Assembly: GCA_964557295.1 (NCBI GenBank)
Contig: CAZKZP010000068.1
Coordinates: 1-11,853, forward strand
DNA: 11,853 nt
Reading direction: 5' to 3'
From: JBFMHP01 sp964557295
GTDB taxonomy: Bacteria; Pseudomonadota; Gammaproteobacteria; RBG-16-57-12
Shown one piece after another: positions 1 to 7,204 of this stretch. The notes beneath the pieces were generated by a model. It did no database searches and was not told the origin of the DNA. It worked only from the letters and a program-made list of their open reading frames with translations. The translations under genes and the position numbers were made by a program. Each line of letters opens with the position of its first letter. Position 1 is the first letter of the stretch.

Positions 1-412
<412 letters not shown>

Positions 413-462
413 GAGTGTCTTCCTCTTAATATAACCTTTGAATTCTTTAGGAACCGAATGGA

Positions 463-753
463 TCAGCGCTCGACGACCGCCAGGATGTCGTCTTCCTTCA
501 TCACCAGCAGGGTATCGTCTTTGACCTTGACCTCGGAACCCGAGTACTTGCCGAACATGACCTTGTCGCCAACCTTGACGGCCAACGCACGTACTTCGCC
601 GTTATCCAGCACCTTGCCGGTGCCCACGGCCACCACTTCACCCTGGGAGGGCTTTTCGGCCGCGCTGCCGGGCAACACGATGCCGCCGGCCGTGGTTTTT
701 TCTTCCTCAAGACGGCGAATGACAACGCGGTCATGCAATGGACGAATCTTCAT
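463..753 (-). CDS. groS: Co-chaperonin GroES
   Basis: GroES is the 10-kDa co-chaperonin whose heptameric lid closes the GroEL cavity. The 96-residue product begins MKIRPLHDRVVIRR and ends in DDILAVVER, close to the usual 97 residues. The mobile loop that contacts GroEL is recognisable at roughly residues 17-34 (EEEKTTAGGIVLPGSAAE). The frame stays open upstream to 798, but the family length, the conserved MKIRPLHDR start and an AGGAGAG site 8 nt upstream fix the start at 753. It is the first gene of groS-groL. Its leader of roughly 100 nt carries the CIRCE operator and a hairpin. Confidence 0.98.
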   Translation of the reverse strand: MKIRPLHDRVVIRRLEEEKTTAGGIVLPGSAAEKPSQGEVVAVGTGKVLDNGEVRALAVKVGDKVMFGKYSGSEVKVKDDTLLVMKEDDILAVVER

Positions 754-761
754 TGTGTTTT

Positions 762-768
762 CTCTCCT
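762..768 (-). promoter_or_regulatory. groS ribosome-binding site
   Basis: On the minus strand the sequence reads AGGAGAG, 8 nt before the ATG at 753. It decides between that start and the in-frame upstream start at 798, which would add 15 residues foreign to GroES. Confidence 0.85.
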
Positions 769-797
769 GTTAAAAGTTACCTGACTCAGACAGCACA

Positions 798-821
798 ATG
801 GCGCGGCCAGAACCGCGCCAT
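798..821 (-). other. 9-bp hairpin in the groS leader
   Basis: Arms ATGGCGCGG (798-806) and CCGCGCCAT (813-821) are perfectly complementary around a 6-nt loop. The hairpin lies in the predicted groS 5' leader, between the CIRCE element and the ribosome-binding site. No U-run follows it on either strand, so it is not a typical terminator. A role in mRNA stability or temperature sensing is only a guess. Confidence 0.6.
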
Positions 822-837
822 CGAAAAACCGGAGGGA

Positions 838-864
838 TTAGCACTCCCTCGTAGCGAGTGCTAA
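838..864 (-). promoter_or_regulatory. CIRCE operator (HrcA binding site)
   Basis: TTAGCACTC (838-846), a 9-nt spacer, and GAGTGCTAA (856-864) match the full CIRCE consensus without a mismatch. CIRCE is the binding site of the heat-shock repressor HrcA. It touches the last base of the predicted -10 box and covers the likely transcription start of groS-groL, as expected for repression. hrcA itself is not in the window. Confidence 0.97.
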
Positions 865-891
865 TAATAGAGCCCCGATTTTCAAATTCAA
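864..891 (-). promoter_or_regulatory. Predicted sigma70-type promoter of groS-groL
   Basis: On the minus strand a -35 TTGAAT (886-891), a 16-bp spacer and a -10 TATTAT (864-869) lie directly before the CIRCE element. No sigma32-type CCCCAT -10 element is apparent, which fits housekeeping transcription repressed by HrcA. The assignment is from sequence only. Confidence 0.7.
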
Positions 892-911
892 GGGCAAAGA
901 AGAAATTTTCA

Positions 912-1355
912 TCAGTCGCGGCGCTCGAACTCCCCTTCGATGACACGCTGCCCCGGCGGCCCCTCCGGCGGCGGCGCCCCGCCGCCAGGCCCGCGCGGCT
1001 TGCCGCTGCGCAGGAATCGGATCACCAGCCAGCGGCGCGCCCATGGGATCAGCAGCAGCCCGGCGAGGACATCGCTCAAGAACCCCGGAACCAGCAGCAA
1101 TACCCCCGCGATCATCACGACCACCCCCTCCAGCATCTCGATGCCCGGAATCTCGCCGCGCGCCATGGCGGCCTGCACGCGCTGGAGCATCACGAACCCC
1201 TGCACCCGCAGCAGCCAGATGCCGGCGATCGCGCCCAACAGCACCAGCAGCAAGGTGGGCAATGCGCCGATCACCCCGCCGACCTCGACCATCAGATAGA
1301 TCTCGAGGAACAACATCAGCAGGGGCAGAAAAATGACGATTCGGGATAGCGACAT
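912..1355 (-). CDS. fxsA: FxsA family inner-membrane protein
   Basis: FxsA is a small inner-membrane protein. In E. coli its overproduction relieves exclusion of phage T7 by the F plasmid; its normal role is unclear. The 147-residue product has hydrophobic segments at about 5-26, 28-49 and 76-105. It shows the family pattern VEVGGVIGALPTLLLV, then LLRVQG, and a LLLVPGFLSDVLAGLLLIP block. The C-terminus is a Gly/Pro-rich tail (about 117-135) ending in VIEGEFERR, a tail ending I associate with the family. It lies upstream of groS on the same strand, as in E. coli, with 158 bp between them. It is divergent from cutA across 57 bp. The ribosome-binding site is weak. Confidence 0.93.
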   Translation of the reverse strand: MSLSRIVIFLPLLMLFLEIYLMVEVGGVIGALPTLLLVLLGAIAGIWLLRVQGFVMLQRVQAAMARGEIPGIEMLEGVVVMIAGVLLLVPGFLSDVLAGLLLIPWARRWLVIRFLRSGKPRGPGGGAPPPEGPPGQRVIEGEFERRD

Positions 1356-1412
1356 GGGTTTTAAGCGAATGTTAAACTTTCAGGACCACACTTCCCTGTT
1401 TCGAGGCGCGCA

Positions 1413-1736
1413 GTGACCGATAGCTATATGGTAGTCTTCAACACCTGCCCCGACCGCGCGACGGCCGATGCCGTGGCGCAGGCGCTGGTGGAGCTGAATC
1501 TCGCGGCCTGCGTCAACATCGTGCCGGGAATCCGCTCAGTGTACCGGTGGCGGGGCCGGATTGAAATCGGCGAGGAGCAGCTGCTGATAATCAAGACCAG
1601 CGCCTCGCGCTACGCCACGCTGGAGCGGGAGCTGCGCGCGCGCCATCCGTATGAATTGCCGGAGATCATCGCGCTGCCGATCACCGACGGGCTCGCGCCG
1701 TATCTGGCCTGGATCGACGAACAAGTAGGAAAATAA
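1413..1736 (+). CDS. cutA: Divalent-cation tolerance protein CutA
   Basis: CutA is a small trimeric protein with a PII-like ferredoxin fold. It was named from copper-tolerance mutants in E. coli, but its biochemical role is unsettled. The 107 residues show the family hallmarks: NTCPDRATADAVA near the N-terminus, AACVNIVPGIRSVYRWRGRI at 31-50, EEQLLIIKT, then HPYELPEI (78-85) and a final YLAWIDEQV. The GTG at 1413 is preferred because GAGG lies at 1403-1406; an ATG at 1428 would remove five residues and has no better site. dsbD starts 6 bp after the stop, so the two genes are probably co-transcribed, an adjacency also known in E. coli. Confidence 0.95.
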   Translation: MTDSYMVVFNTCPDRATADAVAQALVELNLAACVNIVPGIRSVYRWRGRIEIGEEQLLIIKTSASRYATLERELRARHPYELPEIIALPITDGLAPYLAWIDEQVGK

Positions 1737-1742
1737 AGTCGT

Positions 1743-3599
1743 ATGAGAAGAATCTTTGTCATTGCGGTATCCCTGCTTCTGAGCCTCGCGCTCGCCCAGA
1801 CGGCCACCGCCGCGCTGGGGGATACTTTGAAGGGCCTGGGCCAAAACCTCGGCCTCACCGAGGCCGAGCCGGAGTTCCTCGAACCGGATCAGGTCTTCCA
1901 TTACACCGCCGAGGTCGTCGACCCTCACACCCTGCGCGCGCACTTCGAGATCAAGGAGGGCTACTATCTCTACCGCGACAAATTCCAGTTCACCATTAAA
2001 GATGCCAGCGGCGTGACCATCCTCGCGACGGATTCCCCGGCCGGCAAGCTCAAACACGATGAATACTTCGGCGAGATGGAGGTCTATTTGCATGATACCG
2101 ACTTCACCCTCACCCTCGAACGCGCGGCCTTGGGCGAGACCCCGCTGACCCTGGAGGCGCGTTACCAGGGCTGCGCCGAGGCCGGGCTGTGCTATCCGCC
2201 GATCACCAACATCTCTTCCGTCGTTCTGCCCGCCACCGACACCGCGCGCGGCACGACGCCGGTGGCCACCGCGACCACGGGCAGCGCGCCGCCGCTCTCC
2301 GAGCAGGACCAGCTGGCCCAATCCCTGGCCGGCGGCTCGACGTTCCTGACCATCGCCACCTTCTTCGGCCTCGGCCTGCTGCTCGCCTTCACGCCCTGCG
2401 TGTTCCCGATGATCCCTATCCTCTCCAGCATCATCGTCGGCCAGGGTGAACACCTCACCACCCGCAAGGCCTTCACGCTCTCGGTCGTGTACGTGCTGGC
2501 CATGGCGCTGACCTACACCATCGCCGGGGTGATCGCCGGGATGTTCGGGCAGAACCTCCAGGCCGCCTTTCAGAACCCCTGGATCCTCGGCAGCTTCAGC
2601 GCCGTCTTCGTCGCCCTGGCGCTCTCGATGTTCGGCTTCTACGACCTGCAACTGCCCAGCGGCCTGCAAAGCCGCTTGACCACGATGAGCAACAGCCAAC
2701 AGGGCGGCACCCTGGCGGGCACCGCCATCATGGGCTTCCTCTCGGCCCTGATCGTCGGCCCCTGCGTGGCCCCACCCCTGGCCGGCGCACTCATTTATAT
2801 AGGCCAGACCGGGGACGCGGTGCTCGGCGGCATGGCGCTGTTCGCCTTGAGCCTCGGCATGGGCGCGCCGCTGCTGGCCATCGGCGCCTCGGCGGGCAAG
2901 CTTCTGCCCCGCGCCGGCCACTGGATGAACAACGTCAAGGCGGTATTTGGCGTGCTGCTGCTGGCCGTGGCCATCTGGATGCTGGAGCGCATCCTGCCCG
3001 CGCCACTCACCCTGGCGCTCTGGGCCGGACTGCTGATCGGCTCGGCGATCTATCTCGGCGCGCTGGAACCCGTCGGCCATGACGCCACCGGCTGGCGCAA
3101 GTTCTGGAAGGGTTTCGGCCTGGTATTGCTGATCTACGGCTCGTTGCTGCTGATCGGCGCGGCCAGCGGCGCGAAAGATCCTCTGCAACCGCTGCAAGGC
3201 ATCAGTTTCGCGGCCAGCGGCGAGACGAAGAAGGAAGAGCTGCACTTCACGCGCATCAAGACCGTGGCCGATCTGGAGCGCGAAGTCGCCGCCGCCCAGG
3301 CCCAGGGCAAGCCGGTGATGCTCGACTTCTACGCCGACTGGTGCGTCTCCTGCAAGGAAATGGAGCGCTACACCTTCAGCGACCAAGGCGTGCAGGACGG
3401 ACTGGAGGGATTCCGCGTGTTGCAAGCCGATGTCACCGCCAACGACGCCGACGACCAGGCCTTGCTGAAGAAATTCTCCCTGCTCGGCCCGCCGTCCATC
3501 CTGTTCTTCGACAAGAACGGGGTGGAACAACGCAATCTCCGGCTGGTCGGGTTCATGGACGCGGCCTCCTTCAAACAGCGTATCGCCATGATCAAATAA
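1743..3599 (+). CDS. dsbD: Thiol:disulfide interchange protein DsbD
   Basis: DsbD carries electrons from cytoplasmic thioredoxin across the inner membrane to periplasmic DsbC, DsbG and CcmG/DsbE. The 618-residue protein has the complete three-part layout. A signal peptide (about 1-23) precedes the periplasmic alpha domain with C144/C150 (GCAEAGLCYPP). A low-complexity linker (about 163-195) leads to a polytopic membrane domain (about 200-475) with C219 in FTPCVFPM and C341 in VGPCVAPP. The C-terminal thioredoxin-like gamma domain (about 500-618) has CVSC at 534-537. All three cysteine pairs needed for the relay are present. It is somewhat longer than E. coli DsbD (565). An AGGAAA site precedes the ATG. 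No convincing terminator follows. Confidence 0.97.
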   Translation: MRRIFVIAVSLLLSLALAQTATAALGDTLKGLGQNLGLTEAEPEFLEPDQVFHYTAEVVDPHTLRAHFEIKEGYYLYRDKFQFTIKDASGVTILATDSPAGKLKHDEYFGEMEVYLHDTDFTLTLERAALGETPLTLEARYQGCAEAGLCYPPITNISSVVLPATDTARGTTPVATATTGSAPPLSEQDQLAQSLAGGSTFLTIATFFGLGLLLAFTPCVFPMIPILSSIIVGQGEHLTTRKAFTLSVVYVLAMALTYTIAGVIAGMFGQNLQAAFQNPWILGSFSAVFVALALSMFGFYDLQLPSGLQSRLTTMSNSQQGGTLAGTAIMGFLSALIVGPCVAPPLAGALIYIGQTGDAVLGGMALFALSLGMGAPLLAIGASAGKLLPRAGHWMNNVKAVFGVLLLAVAIWMLERILPAPLTLALWAGLLIGSAIYLGALEPVGHDATGWRKFWKGFGLVLLIYGSLLLIGAASGAKDPLQPLQGISFAASGETKKEELHFTRIKTVADLEREVAAAQAQGKPVMLDFYADWCVSCKEMERYTFSDQGVQDGLEGFRVLQADVTANDADDQALLKKFSLLGPPSILFFDKNGVEQRNLRLVGFMDAASFKQRIAMIK

Positions 3600-3670
3600 A
3601 TGGCCTCCGGCGCGAAAACCGGCGGATTCTGTCAGGATCTGGCGCGATCATGCCGCATTTCGCAAAAAAA

Positions 3671-3699
3671 TAGACAAAGCAAAACGCATCTACCATAAT
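3671..3699 (+). promoter_or_regulatory. Predicted sigma70-type promoter of aroQ-accB-accC
   Basis: TAGACA (3671-3676), a 17-bp spacer and CATAAT (3694-3699) each match consensus at five of six positions. The stretch is AT-rich compared with its surroundings, and it lies about 80 bp before aroQ in the 182-bp gap after dsbD. This is the best promoter match I found on the plus strand. Confidence 0.75.
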
Positions 3700-3781
3700 A
3701 CGCCTATCTTTAATCCGGCTTGCTCTTAAACAGCATCAACACCAGGCAAAATCCTAAACAAACTGCAAGTTTACGGTGCTT

Positions 3782-4231
3782 ATGGCGAAAATCCTGGTCA
3801 TCAACGGCCCCAATCTCAACATGCTCGGCGTGCGCGAACCCGCACTCTACGGCACCTCGCGCCTGGCGGACATCGAACAGCGCCTGTCCGCACTGGCCAC
3901 CCAGGACCAGCTCGGCCTCGCGTGCTTCCAAAGCAACGCCGAACACGCCATCGTCGAGCGCATCCATGCCGCGTATCAGGAACGCACCGATTTCATCATC
4001 ATCAACCCGGCGGCCTTCACCCACACCAGCATCGCCATCCGTGATGCCCTGTCGGCCACCCAGATTCCCTTCATCGAGGTGCATCTGTCCAATGTGCACG
4101 CCCGCGAACCCTTCCGGCAAAAGTCGTATTTTTCGGACATCGCGCAGGGCGTTATCTGCGGACTGGGTCCCCTCGGTTACGAACTTGCCTATCAGGCAGC
4201 CAAGAAACTTCTAACGACAACAGGTTCATAA
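3782..4231 (+). CDS. aroQ: Type II 3-dehydroquinate dehydratase
   Basis: AroQ converts 3-dehydroquinate to 3-dehydroshikimate, the third step of the shikimate pathway, as a cytoplasmic dodecamer. The 149 residues carry the type II signatures: INGPNLNMLGVREPALYG (7-24, with R18 and catalytic Y23), FQSNAEH, NPAAFTHTSIAIRDAL (75-90) and EVHLSNVHAREPFR (99-112, with H101). It is a little longer at the C-terminus than I expect. The ATG at 3782 starts the canonical MAKILVINGPN; an in-frame GTG six bases earlier is possible but less likely. accB begins 4 bp after the stop, so this is the first gene of aroQ-accB-accC behind the promoter at 3671. Confidence 0.97.
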   Translation: MAKILVINGPNLNMLGVREPALYGTSRLADIEQRLSALATQDQLGLACFQSNAEHAIVERIHAAYQERTDFIIINPAAFTHTSIAIRDALSATQIPFIEVHLSNVHAREPFRQKSYFSDIAQGVICGLGPLGYELAYQAAKKLLTTTGS

Positions 4232-4235
4232 GACT

Positions 4236-4700
4236 ATGGATATCCGCAAGATCAAGAAACTCATCGAGCTCCTGGAAGAATCGGACGTCTCCGAGATCGA
4301 GATCAAGGAAGGCGAAGAATCCGTGCGCATCAGCCGGGGCACCATCGGCGCCGCGCCGGTCTACATGCAGCAGCCGATGATGGCCATGCACTCCATGGCC
4401 GCCGCGCCCGCAGCGCCGCCGCAGGCCGCCGCACCCGCAGCCCCCGCGGCAAAAGAGGAAATCGCCGGCCACAAGGTCACCTCCCCCATGGTCGGCACCT
4501 TCTATCGCTCACCCTCGCCGGGCGCCAAGGCCTTCGTCGAGGTCGGCCAGGCGGTCAAGGTCGGCGATACCCTGTGCATCATCGAAGCGATGAAACTGCT
4601 CAACCAGATCGAATCCGACAAGGCCGGCACGGTCAAGGCCATCCTGGTGGAAAACGGCCAGCCGGTGGAATACGGCGAACCGCTGTTTATCATCGAATAA
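4236..4700 (+). CDS. accB: Biotin carboxyl carrier protein of acetyl-CoA carboxylase
   Basis: AccB carries the biotin that is carboxylated by AccC and then passes the carboxyl group to the AccA/AccD transferase, the committed step of fatty-acid synthesis. The 154-residue protein has an N-terminal MDIRKIKKLIELLEES region, an Ala/Pro-rich mobile linker (about 55-72), and a biotinyl domain from about 79. The SPMVGTFYRSPSPGAKAF stretch is the protruding thumb typical of AccB. The EAMK motif at 117-120 gives K120 as the biotinylated lysine. E. coli AccB is 156 residues with K122. It follows aroQ closely, but a 118-bp gap separates it from accC. Confidence 0.98.
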   Translation: MDIRKIKKLIELLEESDVSEIEIKEGEESVRISRGTIGAAPVYMQQPMMAMHSMAAAPAAPPQAAAPAAPAAKEEIAGHKVTSPMVGTFYRSPSPGAKAFVEVGQAVKVGDTLCIIEAMKLLNQIESDKAGTVKAILVENGQPVEYGEPLFIIE

Positions 4701-4750
4701 GCGCCCGGACGATCACGGCATTGTGAGTAAAGCCTGATTGACGTCACCCG

Positions 4751-4781
4751 GCCGGCATGGCGCATGACGGACCATTCCGGC
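4751..4781 (+). other. Imperfect hairpin in the accB-accC gap
   Basis: 4751-4760 (GCCGGCATGG) can pair with 4772-4781 (CCATTCCGGC): nine base pairs with one C/T mismatch around an 11-nt loop. It lies 38 bp before accC, and no U-run follows, so it does not look like a full terminator. It could affect how much accC is made relative to accB; this is inference. Confidence 0.45.
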
Positions 4782-4818
4782 GCCCTATGACTGAGAACCA
4801 ACTGAGCGAACCTACTCC

Positions 4819-6162
4819 ATGTTCAACAAGATTCTTATCGCAAACCGTGGTGAAATCGCCCTGCGCGTGCTACGCGCCTGCCGCGAACTCGGCATCAAAA
4901 CCGTGGCCATTCATTCCACCGCCGATCGCGACCTCAAACACGTGCGCCTGGCCGATGAATCGGTCTGCATCGGTCCCGCCCCTTCCGCGCAGAGCTACCT
5001 GAACATCCCGGCGGTGATCAGCGCGGCGGAGGTCACCGACGCCGAGGCCATCCATCCCGGTTACGGCTTTCTCTCGGAGAACGCCGACTTCGCCGAACGC
5101 GTCGAGCAAAGCGGCTTCGTGTTCATCGGCCCCAAGGCCGAAACCATCCGCCTGATGGGCGACAAGGTCTCCGCCATCAACGCCATGAAGGCCGCCGGCG
5201 TGCCCTGCGTGCCCGGCTCGGGAGGCCCGTTGGGGGAGGATCCGGATGAAAACCTGCGCGTCGCGCGCGAGATCGGCTACCCGGTCATCATCAAGGCCGC
5301 CGGCGGCGGCGGCGGGCGCGGCATGCGCGTGGTCCATACCGAGGCCAATCTGCTGAACTCCATCGCCTTGACCCAGGGCGAGGCGGGCGCGGCCTTCGGC
5401 AATCCCATGGTGTACATGGAAAAGTTCCTGGAAAACCCGCGCCACATCGAAATCCAGGTCATGGCCGACACCCACGGCAACGCCATCTACCTCGGCGAGC
5501 GCGACTGCTCGATGCAGCGCCGCCACCAGAAGGTCGTCGAAGAGGCGCCCGCACCCGGCATCACCGAAGAGATGCGCAAAAAGATCGGCGAACGCTGCGC
5601 CCAGGCCTGCGTCGACATCGGCTATCGCGGCGCCGGCACCTTCGAATTCCTGTTCGAAAACGGCGAATTCTATTTCATCGAAATGAACACCCGCATCCAG
5701 GTCGAACACCCGGTCACCGAAATGGTCACCGGCGTGGATCTGGTGAAGACGCAGATCCGCGTCGCGGCCGGCGAAAAACTGGCCTACAAACAATCCGACA
5801 TCAAGCTGCGCGGCCACGCCATCGAATGCCGCATCAACGCCGAAGACCCCGCCACCTTCATGCCCTCGCCGGGCACCATTACCGGCTATCACGCCCCCGG
5901 CGGGTTCGGCGTGCGCGTGGACTCGCACATCTACGACGGTTACAAGGTTCCGCCGAACTACGATTCGATGATCGGCAAACTGATCACCCACGGCGAAACC
6001 CGCGACGTCGCCCTGGCGCGCATGCGCAACGCCCTGAGCGAGATGGTGATCGAAGGCATCAAGACCAACATCCCGCTGCAACAAAGCATTTGCAGCGACG
6101 TAGCCTTCCTCCAGGGCGGCACCAACATCCATTACCTCGAAAAGAAGTTGGGACTCAAATAA
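4819..6162 (+). CDS. accC: Biotin carboxylase subunit of acetyl-CoA carboxylase
   Basis: AccC is the ATP-grasp enzyme that carboxylates AccB-bound biotin using bicarbonate and ATP. The 447-residue protein (E. coli 449) begins MFNKILIANRGEIA. The catalytic and ligand residues match E. coli even in numbering: K116, K159, the glycine-rich loop GGGGGRG at 162-168, H209, E276, E288, N290, R292, E296 and R338. The order is an N-terminal biotin-carboxylase domain (about 1-110), the ATP-grasp domain (about 115-330) and the C-terminal domain (about 335-447). It shares strand and probably transcript with aroQ-accB. The site before the ATG is weak (GAGCGA), which suggests modest translation or coupling. 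Confidence 0.98.
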   Translation: MFNKILIANRGEIALRVLRACRELGIKTVAIHSTADRDLKHVRLADESVCIGPAPSAQSYLNIPAVISAAEVTDAEAIHPGYGFLSENADFAERVEQSGFVFIGPKAETIRLMGDKVSAINAMKAAGVPCVPGSGGPLGEDPDENLRVAREIGYPVIIKAAGGGGGRGMRVVHTEANLLNSIALTQGEAGAAFGNPMVYMEKFLENPRHIEIQVMADTHGNAIYLGERDCSMQRRHQKVVEEAPAPGITEEMRKKIGERCAQACVDIGYRGAGTFEFLFENGEFYFIEMNTRIQVEHPVTEMVTGVDLVKTQIRVAAGEKLAYKQSDIKLRGHAIECRINAEDPATFMPSPGTITGYHAPGGFGVRVDSHIYDGYKVPPNYDSMIGKLITHGETRDVALARMRNALSEMVIEGIKTNIPLQQSICSDVAFLQGGTNIHYLEKKLGLK

Positions 6163-6189
6163 ACGAAGGGCTGCCAACTTCAAGAGTGT

Positions 6190-6257
6190 AATCGCACGCT
6201 AAAGCATGCTCCTACGGGTACTGGCTTTACCGTAGGAGCCATCTTCAGATGGCGATT
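6190..6257. repeat. REP doublet in inverted orientation (REPIN-like element)
   Basis: Two REP-like units face each other. The right unit (6232-6257, plus) reads GTAGGAGC, a small stem CATC-TTCA-GATG, then GCGATT. The left unit (6190-6215, minus) reads GTAGGAGC, then a stem with loop TTTA, and also ends in GCGATT. Sixteen bases lie between them. GTAG-headed REP sequences that pair up as REPINs are associated with RAYT (IS200/IS605-like) transposases in Pseudomonas and Stenotrophomonas. No RAYT gene is in the window. The element lies between accC and prmA and contains the ATG of a false extended prmA start. Confidence 0.85.
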
Positions 6258-6290
6258 CTTTTACTCAGTCCTCGTCACTTATCAAAATAC

Positions 6291-7193
6291 ATGCCCTGGA
6301 TCCAGCTCAAAATCGACAGCGACAAGACCCACGCGGAAAAACTCGCCGATCTGTTGAGTGAGCTCGGGGCCGCGGCCGTGACGCTGGAGGACCGCGCCGA
6401 TCAGCCGATCTTCGAGCCGCCGCCGGGGGCCACGCCCTTGTGGCAGGATGTCTGCGTCGTGGGGCTGTTCGAGGCCGGGGCCGATCCCATCGGGATCATC
6501 GCCACAGTGGAACGGCGTTCCGGTCTCACGCTGGCCTGGCAGGCCAGTCCGCTGGAGGACAAGGACTGGGAGCGCGCCTGGATGGACAACTATCATCCGA
6601 TCCAGTTCGGTCCGCGCCTGTGGATCTGCCCGAGCTGGAGCGCGCCGCCCGATCCGAACGCGATCAATCTCATGCTCGATCCGGGCCTGGCCTTCGGCAC
6701 CGGCACGCACCCGACCACCGCGCTGTGCATGCAGTGGCTCGATGCGCATCCGCCGCAGGATCAAGCGGTGATCGATTACGGCTGCGGCTCGGGGATACTC
6801 GCCATCGCGGCGCTGCTGCTCGGCGCGAAGCATTGCGTGGGGGTCGACATCGATCCGCAGGCCCTATACGCCAGCCGCGCCAACGCGGAGAAAAACGGCG
6901 TGGCCGACAGGCTCACCTTGTGCCTGCCGCAGCAGGCCCCGCGCGCGCCGGTGGACCTGCTCATCGCCAACATCCTGGCCAATCCGCTGATCGAACTCGC
7001 GCCCCGCTTCGCCAGCCTGGTGCGCCCCGGCGGCCACATCGTGCTCTCCGGCATCCTGCGCGAGCAGGCCGAGCAGGTCAGCCGCGCCTATCAGCCGTTT
7101 TTCGAGATGCGGCCAGCTGAGATCAAAGAAGACTGGGTGCGCTTGGAAGGCCGGCGAAAATACGTTAACGTTGACGCCAACGCGAGCCAATAA
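6291..7193 (+). CDS. prmA: Ribosomal protein L11 methyltransferase
   Basis: PrmA uses S-adenosylmethionine to trimethylate ribosomal protein L11 in the cytoplasm. The 300-residue protein (E. coli 293) opens with the family start MPWIQLKI and the substrate-recognition part with FEPPPGATPLW (41-51). The catalytic domain carries DPGLAFGTGTHPTT (130-143), the SAM motif VIDYGCGSGILAIAA (160-174), VGVDIDP (183-189) and IANILANPL (225-233). The ATG at 6291 is chosen because it gives this conserved N-terminus. An upstream in-frame ATG at 6249 would add 14 unrelated residues encoded partly by the REP doublet. The ribosome-binding site is weak. The next gene starts 11 bp after the stop. Confidence 0.97.
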   Translation: MPWIQLKIDSDKTHAEKLADLLSELGAAAVTLEDRADQPIFEPPPGATPLWQDVCVVGLFEAGADPIGIIATVERRSGLTLAWQASPLEDKDWERAWMDNYHPIQFGPRLWICPSWSAPPDPNAINLMLDPGLAFGTGTHPTTALCMQWLDAHPPQDQAVIDYGCGSGILAIAALLLGAKHCVGVDIDPQALYASRANAEKNGVADRLTLCLPQQAPRAPVDLLIANILANPLIELAPRFASLVRPGGHIVLSGILREQAEQVSRAYQPFFEMRPAEIKEDWVRLEGRRKYVNVDANASQ

Positions 7194-7204
7194 GCCACCA
7201 CACG

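Noticed and set aside
1356..1412. Divergent promoters for fxsA and cutA
   Set aside because: The 57-bp gap must hold regulatory sequence or lie close to it, but I could not find -35/-10 pairs of acceptable quality on either strand.
1536..3530. A 664-codon open frame on the minus strand opposite dsbD
   Set aside because: It is antisense to an intact DsbD with all catalytic cysteines; its composition (very rich in G, A, E, R, Q, H) is the usual shadow of GC-rich codon bias, and no domain is recognisable.
3604..3630. Possible terminator after dsbD (CCTCCGG and CCGGCGG arms around an 8-nt loop)
   Set aside because: The stem is short and contains a mismatch, and only ATTCTG follows instead of a U-run, so it is not supported as a terminator.
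4870..6183. A 437-codon minus-strand open frame opposite accC, with similar long ones opposite dusB (8723-9598) and purH (10272-11306)
   Set aside because: All are complementary to conserved enzymes and have low-complexity shadow composition with no family resemblance.
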